In this document: positions 5,836 to 12,075 of the stretch, piece after piece
Layout of the letters: each line of letters starts with the position of its first letter
Numbering within the stretch: position 1 is the stretch's first letter
NCBI GenBank assembly: GCA_034005175.1
Contig: JAVEVF010000052.1
Location: forward strand, 1-12,675
Length of the DNA: 12,675 nucleotides
Origin: JAVEVF01 sp034005175
GTDB taxonomy: Bacteria > Actinomycetota > Coriobacteriia > Anaerosomatales > SLCP01
Direction of reading: 5' to 3'
The notes under the pieces: generated by a model
The model's database searches: none
Seen by the model: only the letters and a program-made list of their open reading frames with translations
Told to the model about the DNA's origin: nothing
Made by a program: the position numbers and the translations under genes

Positions 5836-7482
5836 ATGGATAGACATCTCCTGCTGATAGGCTTCATGGGTGCGGGAAAGACGACCGTAGCCAGGCTCGT
5901 CGCCGAACACCTCGGCATGGCGTGGCTCGACCTCGATCACCTCATCGAATCCCAGCAGGGCCGCACCATCGCCGAGATCTTCGATGCCGAGGGCGAGGAG
6001 GCGTTTCGCGCACTTGAGGCCAGCGCGCTAGCGTCGCTGACGAACACACCGCCGAGCGTGGTGGCGTGCGGCGGGGGAGTGGTGCTTTCCGATGAGAACC
6101 GCGCGCTCCTCTCGCGCCTGGGATTCGTCGCATATCTTGCGGTGAGCGCGGAGGAGACGCTTGCACGCGTGGGAGCTGATCCGAGCCGTCCGTTGCTGCG
6201 CAGAGGCGCCCTTGATGCAGGGCGGCTGCTGGCCTCGCGTGAGTCGCTCTATGTCGCCGCCGCCGATGCGTGCATCGACACCGTGGCGCTTTCTCCCGAA
6301 GAAGTCAGCGACCAGGTTGTGGAGGCGTTCGAAGCACACCGCTCGTCGGGCAGCAGCACACCTGCGCGCGTTCGTGTCGACACCTCGGCGCACGGGTACG
6401 ACGTGCTTATCGGCCCGAATCTCCTCGATACAGCAGGCTTGTTGCTGCGTGAGGTGTCCTCAGCGAGCAAGGTCGCGCTCATCAGCGATGAGACCGTGTA
6501 CCAGCTGTTTGGTGAGCGTGCCGAGAGAAGCATGGCACAAGCGGGTCTCGAGGTGTTCTCCCTGCGGTTTGCAGCTGGTGAGGGCTCCAAGGACTGGCAC
6601 AGCGCCGGGGAGATGCTCGAGAGGCTCGCCGAGCATAAGCTGGGTCGAACCGACCTTGTGGTTGCGCTCGGAGGCGGAGTCACCGGTGACCTCGCTGGCT
6701 TTGTTGCAGCCACCTACATGCGAGGAGTGACGTTCGCGCAGATCCCAACCACGTTGCTCGCGCAGGTCGATTCCTCGGTGGGGGGCAAGACTGGCGTTGA
6801 TCTGCACGCAGGTAAGAACCTCGCGGGTGCATTCAAGCAGCCCGCGCTTGTGATCGCCGATACCTCGCTTCTCGCAACCCTCTCTGATACCGAGTGGTCC
6901 AGCGGTCTTGCCGAGGTGGCGAAGAGCGCGCTCATCGACTCCGAAGAGTTCACCGCGTGGATCGAGCGCAGTTCGGAAGGTCTTGTGCGCAGAGACGAGG
7001 GTGTGGTGGCACAAGCCGTGCGTCGGTGCGTGGCTTTCAAGGCGCGCGTGGTCTCTGCAGACGAGAAGGAGAGTGGGATGCGTGAGTGCCTGAACTATGG
7101 GCACACCCTCGGGCATGCCTTGGAGATGGTCGCGGGCTACGGGACGGTCGCGCATGGGATCGCGGTAGCCGAGGGCATGCGATTCGCAGCGCGCTTGGCA
7201 GCGGATATCGAGCACGCGTCCGATGCGTTCGTACGGCGTCAAGATGCGCTACTCGGCCGCTTGGTACCGCCGTTTCCGCAGAGAGTGTATCCTATTGAGC
7301 AGCTCCTATCGGCCATGCGCTCAGACAAGAAGACACGCGAGGGCCATGTGCGGTTCGTGCTGTTGACGACATCGGGTGAATGGCGCTGTGTACCGGTGGA
7401 TGAGGGAGTGATCCTAAGACACCTGCAAGAGTGGAGTGAGACCATGAGAACCACCGAGGATTCGGGTCTTGTCAGTAGGTGA
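5836..7482 (+). CDS. aroKB: Bifunctional shikimate kinase / 3-dehydroquinate synthase (AroK-AroB fusion)
   Basis: One 548-residue polypeptide carries two shikimate-pathway enzymes. Residues 1-167 are shikimate kinase (EC 2.7.1.71). It has Walker A GFMGAGKTT (9-17), substrate residues Asp34 and Arg58, the CGGGVV loop (78-83) and the lid segment DPSRPLLRR (115-123). A short Ser/Gly-rich linker (about 168-177) leads to 3-dehydroquinate synthase (EC 4.2.3.4). In that domain, ALGGGVTGDLAGFVAATYMRG (two segments within 277-297) binds NAD, and TTLLAQVDSSVGGKTG (305-320) and KNLAGAF (327-333) bind substrate. The predicted metal ligands are Glu360 (GLAEVAK), His423 (NYGHTLGHALE) and His440. Both active sites look intact. 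The two steps are not consecutive: AroB acts second and AroK fifth. Fused kinase-synthase proteins are known, for example in Thermotoga. A GTG at 5821 is an alternative start. Confidence 0.95.
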   Translation: MDRHLLLIGFMGAGKTTVARLVAEHLGMAWLDLDHLIESQQGRTIAEIFDAEGEEAFRALEASALASLTNTPPSVVACGGGVVLSDENRALLSRLGFVAYLAVSAEETLARVGADPSRPLLRRGALDAGRLLASRESLYVAAADACIDTVALSPEEVSDQVVEAFEAHRSSGSSTPARVRVDTSAHGYDVLIGPNLLDTAGLLLREVSSASKVALISDETVYQLFGERAERSMAQAGLEVFSLRFAAGEGSKDWHSAGEMLERLAEHKLGRTDLVVALGGGVTGDLAGFVAATYMRGVTFAQIPTTLLAQVDSSVGGKTGVDLHAGKNLAGAFKQPALVIADTSLLATLSDTEWSSGLAEVAKSALIDSEEFTAWIERSSEGLVRRDEGVVAQAVRRCVAFKARVVSADEKESGMRECLNYGHTLGHALEMVAGYGTVAHGIAVAEGMRFAARLAADIEHASDAFVRRQDALLGRLVPPFPQRVYPIEQLLSAMRSDKKTREGHVRFVLLTTSGEWRCVPVDEGVILRHLQEWSETMRTTEDSGLVSR

Positions 7483-7497
7483 GGGGAGCTGTCAGTG

Positions 7498-7938
7498 ATG
7501 CGTGTGCTGGTGCTGAACGGGCCCAACCTGAACCTGTTGGGGAGCAGGGAGCCCCAGATCTACGGGACCGCTACGCTCGGCGATATCCTTCGTGAGCTGG
7601 AGGGTGTGGCGACAGCGCTGGGCGTGCAGCTCGCTGCTCTGCAGTCGAACCACGAAGGTGAGCTCATCGATGCGTTGCAGGAGGCCGCGAGCAGCTCAGA
7701 CGGAGTAGTGTTCAATCCGGGCGCGTTCACACATTATTCGTACGCGCTTGCGGATGCCGTAGCCTCCATCTCGATACCTGTCGTGGAGGTGCACCTGAGC
7801 AACGTGCACGCCCGGGAGAACCACCGTCGCAAGAGCGTCATCGCACCAGCGTGCATCGGTCAGGTGAGCGGGTTCGGGACTCTGTCATATGAGCTGGGGT
7901 TGAGGGCGCTTGTACACGCACTTGCAGACAGCCGATAA
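7498..7938 (+). CDS. aroQ: 3-dehydroquinate dehydratase, type II
   Basis: Type II dehydroquinase (EC 4.2.1.10) removes water from 3-dehydroquinate to give 3-dehydroshikimate; the family forms dodecamers in the cytosol. The 146 residues match the usual length. NGPNLNLLGSREPQIYG (7-23) holds the catalytic Arg17 and Tyr22. LQSNHEGELIDALQEA (48-63) follows. FNPGAFTHYSYAL (72-84) gives Asn73 and His79. VEVHLSNVHARE (96-107) carries the catalytic His99 and Arg106. The ribosome site GAGGGGAG (7481-7488) overlaps the aroKB stop. GTG at 7495 immediately precedes the ATG at 7498; I prefer the ATG, and the difference is one residue. It completes an aroC-aroKB-aroQ operon, with only 15 bases after aroKB. 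Confidence 0.97.
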   Translation: MRVLVLNGPNLNLLGSREPQIYGTATLGDILRELEGVATALGVQLAALQSNHEGELIDALQEAASSSDGVVFNPGAFTHYSYALADAVASISIPVVEVHLSNVHARENHRRKSVIAPACIGQVSGFGTLSYELGLRALVHALADSR

Positions 7939-8026
7939 GGGGTTAAGCTGCGCTCCCGCCGTGCCGATGAAGATATCGGGAACGTATCTAATAGACCGAG
8001 GTTGTGCGATGCGTGAGACATGCCGC

Positions 8027-8033
8027 AGGGAGG
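8027..8033 (+). promoter_or_regulatory. Ribosome site that favours GTG 8039 for the PilV-like gene
   Basis: AGGGAGG lies 5 bases before an in-frame GTG at 8039. The competing ATG at 8009 has only GAGG (7998-8001). Starting at 8039 gives a 12-residue leader ending in Gly, which resembles the other prepilins in this window (10 and 9 residues). Confidence 0.6.
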
Positions 8034-8038
8034 CAGAA

Positions 8039-9502
8039 GTGTCTTATCGACTTAGCGCCCGCGATGAGGCGGGCTTCACTCTTGCCGAGTACGTAGCTGC
8101 GATCGCCATCTTCCTGGTGGTCGTCGTGGCAGCCATGAGCGTGGTGATCTACGCCAGCACGAGCAATGCAGCGGCTGCGCGCCGTGAGGCCGCACTCAAC
8201 CTCGCTGGCCGCCAGATAGAGGTCGCGCGCAACCAGCCGTACGACAACCTTGGTGTGAGTTGGCCAGGAACCCCCAACCCTCGGCTCGAGGGTGATTACA
8301 CCGTTGAGACGCTTGTGTCATGGGCACGCAACAAGGAGGGCCGTGCCACCTCCCGGCTCGTTCATGTCATCGTCTCGTGGGATACTCCGCGGCCCGGTAA
8401 GGTGGAGTTACAGACACAGATATTCGGTCTATCGAACGTACCTAACAGCGGTGACGTCATGGTACGGGTGGTGGAAGGGTTCGCTGACGGCTCAACCAAG
8501 CCGTTGCCGGGCGTGTACGTCGAACTGACCCCGAGCTTTGGTGGCGCACAAAAGGTGCTCACCGAGTCGACCGGTGATGCTTTCTTCGGCCATGTGGGTG
8601 CGGGCGTATACAACTTCGTAGCAACCAAGAGCGGATACGCCATCGATCACAGTGGCTACGGCACCTCTCCCACCATCATCGCGGGGACCGCCCCACCGCC
8701 GTTGATCGTCACCGCATACAAAGAAAGCACTTACCAGTTCGACTTCGAGATGGAAGACGGGAGCGCCGTGCCTGCTGGCATCAGCGCCACGTTGACTGGC
8801 AACAAGATCACACAAACGGGGGTGTCCAGTACGCCCAAGACCGTGACGGTTGCCGATGGCAAGGCGAGCTTCAACGCCTTGTTGCCCGACAACTACTCGG
8901 TTGGCATCAACCTGCCGGCGGGCTATTCGTTCCAGGAAAGCCCGCCCACCAATGTCGCCATCTCAACACCCGATACTCACACCTCTGCGACCATCACGCT
9001 TGTGAGAGACATGACGTTCGTGGTGACGGTGACGAACGACGCGGGACAACCCATTCCCGCTGCGAACGTCCAGATTTACGGGCCTGTGTCGCGGAGCGAG
9101 CAGACAGACAGCGCCGGGGTGGCGGTGATACCCGTTACGACGGCGGGCGAGTACACGATCACAGCAACCAAGGCCGATCATGTGGAGGCCTCTACCACCA
9201 TGGTGGTGGTGAAGGGGACGGACATGGATGTATCGCTCGTTCTCGAACGATACGGAACGCTGAGCTGTAGCTACACGGGCACCAGCAACACTACGCTGTA
9301 CGTCTATGATGCGGATGGCGACGTGGTCACTTCCGGTATGACCACTGGCAATGGGTCTCCGCGATCGGCGAGCTTCTCACTTCCGGCTGCGGACTACTAC
9401 TACGTGAGCACGAAGACTCCGCTCAATATGGCGACGGCGGCCGAGACCGGCGCTGTGACGCCGGGCCAGACCACCAGCGTCAATGTCACTTCGAGCAACT
9501 AG
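8039..9502 (+). CDS. Modular minor pilin, PilV-like N-terminus with tandem beta-sandwich domains
   Basis: This gene encodes a large 487-residue prepilin-like protein. The leader ends at Gly12, followed by FTLAEYVAAIAIFLVVVV, with Glu17 at +5, so PilD processing is expected. Residues 13-134 look like a PilV/GspI-type minor pilin, with the helix continuing through AALNLAGRQIEVARNQPYDNL (around 51-71). The tail (138-487) reads as four tandem beta-sandwich modules. Module 1 (138-228) and module 3 (325-403) resemble CarboxypepD_reg/Cna-B-type repeats: PLPGVYVEL with GDAFFGHVGAGVYNFVATKSGY, and PIPAANVQIYG with DSAGVAVIPVTTAGEYTITATKADH. Module 2 (231-323) and module 4 (404-485) are looser variants. 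Such folds are common in surface adhesins. The start is ambiguous (GTG 8039 preferred, ATG 8009 possible). A 100-base gap separates it from aroQ, and the next pilin gene follows within 10 bases. A tip or adhesin role is inferred. Confidence 0.85.
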   Translation: MSYRLSARDEAGFTLAEYVAAIAIFLVVVVAAMSVVIYASTSNAAAARREAALNLAGRQIEVARNQPYDNLGVSWPGTPNPRLEGDYTVETLVSWARNKEGRATSRLVHVIVSWDTPRPGKVELQTQIFGLSNVPNSGDVMVRVVEGFADGSTKPLPGVYVELTPSFGGAQKVLTESTGDAFFGHVGAGVYNFVATKSGYAIDHSGYGTSPTIIAGTAPPPLIVTAYKESTYQFDFEMEDGSAVPAGISATLTGNKITQTGVSSTPKTVTVADGKASFNALLPDNYSVGINLPAGYSFQESPPTNVAISTPDTHTSATITLVRDMTFVVTVTNDAGQPIPAANVQIYGPVSRSEQTDSAGVAVIPVTTAGEYTITATKADHVEASTTMVVVKGTDMDVSLVLERYGTLSCSYTGTSNTTLYVYDADGDVVTSGMTTGNGSPRSASFSLPAADYYYVSTKTPLNMATAAETGAVTPGQTTSVNVTSSN

Positions 9503-9512
9503 GACGATGGCG

Positions 9513-10145
9513 ATGATGCACATACGAGATGACAGAGGCCTCACCATCGCTGAGCTCATGGTGGTGGCTGCCCTGATGTCGCTCATCGTGGGGCTCACAT
9601 ACTTCGTATTGAACTCAGTGACAAGCATGGCGGACGGCAGCATCGCACGTGCGGCAGCTGCCGACCATTCGCAGCTGTTCGTCGAGCGTATCGGTCGGGA
9701 GCTTCGTGCTGCGATGGAACCGGAGGAGAAGAAGCCAGCGTTTGCTCAGAACAGCCGGCGCGAGATCGTCTTCTTCACCGATGTGGACGGTGACACGAAA
9801 CCTGAACGCGTGCGTTACTGGTACGACTCCTCTGCTGGGGCGGTGTTTCGGCAAGAAGCCAAGACCACCGACGCCATCACGCCGTTTCGCAACTTCGGCT
9901 CATATAGCACCCCAGAAAAGGTCATTCCCGCACTTGCCCCCGGGTGGACTGAACCGTTCTTCGAGTACTACAACATATCGAACAGCGCAGTCTCATTTGA
10001 CGCGAACGAGGCGCAAAGGCTCACCATCGCACGCGTCGAGGTGACGATTCAGGCGCATGTCACATCGGGTGAGCGCGAGGCGGTCTCAGTCGCGACCGTG
10101 ACCGCGCGACCGCGTTCGATTCTCAACAGTCTCGGAGGCAAATGA
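9513..10145 (+). CDS. Minor pilin / pseudopilin, PilW/PulJ-like
   Basis: This is a 210-residue prepilin-like protein. A short leader ends at Gly9, followed by LTIAELMVVAALMSLIVGL. The +1 residue is Leu rather than Phe, and Glu14 sits at +5, so PilD cleavage is still expected. Residues 10-36 form the hydrophobic helix. The rest has a PulJ/PilW-type layout: a helix with QLFVERIGRELRAA (54-67), then a beta-rich domain where IVFFTDVDGDTKPERVRYWYD (segments around 85-105) reads like the strand pattern seen in GspJ-type proteins. There are no cysteines. Three ATGs (9507, 9513, 9516) are possible; AGGA (9501-9504) best suits 9513, with weak support. It sits between the modular pilin and the PilX-like gene, 10 bases and 1 base away, in the PilV-PilW-PilX order of minor-pilin operons. 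Confidence 0.85.
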   Translation: MMHIRDDRGLTIAELMVVAALMSLIVGLTYFVLNSVTSMADGSIARAAAADHSQLFVERIGRELRAAMEPEEKKPAFAQNSRREIVFFTDVDGDTKPERVRYWYDSSAGAVFRQEAKTTDAITPFRNFGSYSTPEKVIPALAPGWTEPFFEYYNISNSAVSFDANEAQRLTIARVEVTIQAHVTSGEREAVSVATVTARPRSILNSLGGK

Positions 10146-10146
10146 G

Positions 10147-12021
10147 ATGAGAGTCCTCAAGAACATCCGCGGCTTCTCGAAGAGGTTCGCACGCGACGAT
10201 TCCGGTATGGCATTGATGATGGTCGCGGTGGTTTCTGTGATCATCTTCATTCTGCTGACAGGCACACTCACGATGCTAGAACATCGCGACCGGCAGATCA
10301 CAGGCCATACGACTCGGAACAAGGCGATGCAGCTCGCTGACGCGGGCATCAATGAGTACATGTTCCAGCTGAGCGAGGATTACCGCTTCTACCAGCACAC
10401 GCCCGAGCTGGAGTCCACTCCAGCGCCAGGAGCGGGCGTAAGTGGTTGGAAGGTCACCGCCTCTCCGCCGCATGAAGGCAACCTCCTCATGCTGACCTCA
10501 ACAGGCATGCTTGCGGACGGAACGTCTCGCACGGTCACCGCGACCGTGAAGTTCCCCAACTTCGTGGATTACTGCGTGTTCGTCATCAAGGACTACAGTG
10601 TGGGTGAAGGCTTCACCTTCGATGGAAAGGTGTACGTCACCGGCTGGCTCACCATGGACACAAGATCTGAGGTCACTGGGTTGGCACAGTCATACACTGG
10701 CTTTAAGACCAGCAACCCAAGCAAGACGATGACGCTTACCGACAACAGGCTTGCTCCCGGCACCAAGCCTTATACCGGTGGCGCGCGCAAACTCAGCAAC
10801 CCTCTGACGATGGACTCGGTCACCAACGATCTTGCCGAGATGAAGACCGCATCGCAAGACGGCGGCATCTACCTTCCTGCGTACAATCCTACGAAGTTCG
10901 GGAGCATTCCTCCCAGCCGATGGGAGGTCGTAGACACGGAGGCGTTTACTTCGACCTGGCCCTCCGGATGGACACGCAGTAACACGACATATGTCACCAC
11001 AACCAATCAGACTGGTCGTGCGAGCTCGGGGTATGCAGCGCAAGTGACGAGCGGTAACAGTCGTCAGACGAACTCTTTCTACCGAGACTACGACCTTAGA
11101 GGGTACGCGCAAGCGCGCCTCTCGTTCTGGAACCGTACCTCGTTTTCTGGAGGCTCTGACTACGCCAGAGTCGAGTATTCGACAAACGGGGGCACCACTT
11201 GGACGCAGATATACAACCAGACAACTCAGAAGAGTGGTGCGACAACGAGCAACCTCTCCATCCCCATTCCCACAGACGGCGTCGTGCGTTTGCGCTTCAC
11301 TGGTTCGGTCAATACGAGCAGCGAGTACGTGAGCTTTGATGACATCGAGGTGGAAGGCTGGACAGGCGTGTACACCTCGCGCCAGGGATACCGGCTCACC
11401 TTCAACAACGCACAGGTGACGGTCGAGGCCGTGATGTGGGAGAGCCAGACCGATGGCACACTGGGTATCTCAGCTACTGCACCTCTGGCATCAGGTAAGA
11501 CGGTCCCCATTCCCGCAAACGGCATCATCTATGTGGAGGGCCCGTGCTGGGTGCAGGGCACTTATTCGCAGAAGGTGACGGTCGCGGTACCTGCGCCCTA
11601 CGACATCATCGTGCCTGACCATCTCAAATACGCGAGCACTTCTCCCAAAGCTACCTGCGGCCTTGTAGCAGGCGGGGATATCGCATTCCCGCACTGGTAT
11701 GAATCGATGCCTGATGATCTTTACGTGTATGCAGCCATGATGTCGCAACAGGGATTCGTCAACATCGACAACCCGCCCGAGCCAGGCAGCCAGAAGTACT
11801 TCCCGAAGAACTGGCAGTATGCCAGCAGTTACGCGAGCAACCGAAAGAACTCCATCAACCTCATCGGTTCGCGTGCCATGGACAACATGGGATCAGGTCT
11901 GCAGCAGGGCTTCGTCGGTCGCAACTCCGAGCCTGACCCTCGGCTCTACGACGATCCTCCGCCCATGTACCCCAACGTGCAGGGTGAGGACCTCGAGATC
12001 ATGACGTGGCACGAGCGATAG
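10147..12021 (+). CDS. PilX/GspK-like minor pilin with inserted MAM/lectin-like domain
   Basis: This gene encodes a 624-residue protein with a prepilin-like N-terminus. A 20-residue basic leader ends in Gly20, followed by MALMMVAVVSVIIFILLTG. The +5 position is Met, not Glu, as in PilX_N and GspK-type proteins. RNKAMQLADAGINEYMFQL (57-75) matches the A-x-x-x-A-[ED]-A-G pattern of PilX_N. Residues 140-255 and 405-624 look like a beta-rich scaffold; NGIIYVEGPCWVQGTY (458-473) and the DIIVPDHLKYAS stretch (486-497) recall DUF4900-type pilus proteins. Between them, about 258-404 looks like a separate inserted beta-sandwich module. It contains RLSFWNRTSF, DYARVEYSTNGGTTWTQI and the closing VSFDDIEVEG, a pattern of MAM/concanavalin-like domains in secreted proteins. 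GGAGG (10134-10138) is 8 bases before the ATG, which starts one base after the preceding stop. The N-terminal call is firm; the domain names are from memory. Confidence 0.85.
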   Translation: MRVLKNIRGFSKRFARDDSGMALMMVAVVSVIIFILLTGTLTMLEHRDRQITGHTTRNKAMQLADAGINEYMFQLSEDYRFYQHTPELESTPAPGAGVSGWKVTASPPHEGNLLMLTSTGMLADGTSRTVTATVKFPNFVDYCVFVIKDYSVGEGFTFDGKVYVTGWLTMDTRSEVTGLAQSYTGFKTSNPSKTMTLTDNRLAPGTKPYTGGARKLSNPLTMDSVTNDLAEMKTASQDGGIYLPAYNPTKFGSIPPSRWEVVDTEAFTSTWPSGWTRSNTTYVTTTNQTGRASSGYAAQVTSGNSRQTNSFYRDYDLRGYAQARLSFWNRTSFSGGSDYARVEYSTNGGTTWTQIYNQTTQKSGATTSNLSIPIPTDGVVRLRFTGSVNTSSEYVSFDDIEVEGWTGVYTSRQGYRLTFNNAQVTVEAVMWESQTDGTLGISATAPLASGKTVPIPANGIIYVEGPCWVQGTYSQKVTVAVPAPYDIIVPDHLKYASTSPKATCGLVAGGDIAFPHWYESMPDDLYVYAAMMSQQGFVNIDNPPEPGSQKYFPKNWQYASSYASNRKNSINLIGSRAMDNMGSGLQQGFVGRNSEPDPRLYDDPPPMYPNVQGEDLEIMTWHER

Positions 12022-12035
12022 AGCGCAACTCAGGG

Positions 12036-12041
12036 TAGAAT
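12036..12041 (+). promoter_or_regulatory. Possible -10 element before the Xaa-Pro peptidase gene
   Basis: TAGAAT matches the sigma-70 -10 consensus at five of six bases and lies in the 52-base gap between the pilin cassette and the peptidase gene. No -35-like hexamer is seen at the right distance. If used, transcription would start near 12048, inside the left arm of the inverted repeat described next. Confidence 0.3.
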
Positions 12042-12075
12042 CCACTCCAGCCCTGACGGAAAGGATGGAGTGGAT
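12040..12075 (+). repeat. 10-bp inverted repeat covering the Xaa-Pro peptidase start codon
   Basis: ATCCACTCCA (12040-12049) and TGGAGTGGAT (12066-12075) are perfect inverted copies around a 16-base loop. The AT of the chosen ATG lies in the right arm, and the AAAGGA ribosome site (12060-12065) lies in the loop. A competing 6-bp pairing, TCAGGG (12030-12035) with CCCTGA (12051-12056), would exclude it geometrically. There is no T tract, so it is not a terminator. Confidence 0.6.

Noticed and set aside
6460..7242. Minus-strand open frame opposite aroKB (260 codons)
   Set aside because: It is a shadow of the 3-dehydroquinate synthase domain, with no recognisable motif.
7939..8038. Cyclic di-GMP (GEMM-type) riboswitch before the pilin cassette
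   Set aside because: I looked because such riboswitches can precede pilin genes. The conserved core was not seen, and the 100-base gap is too short to hold a full aptamer comfortably.
8057..8074. GCCCGC/GCGGGC hairpin with 6-base loop followed by TT
   Set aside because: It lies within the leader-peptide codons of the PilV-like gene and only two T follow. In GC-rich coding DNA this is likely chance, so I did not call a terminator after aroQ.
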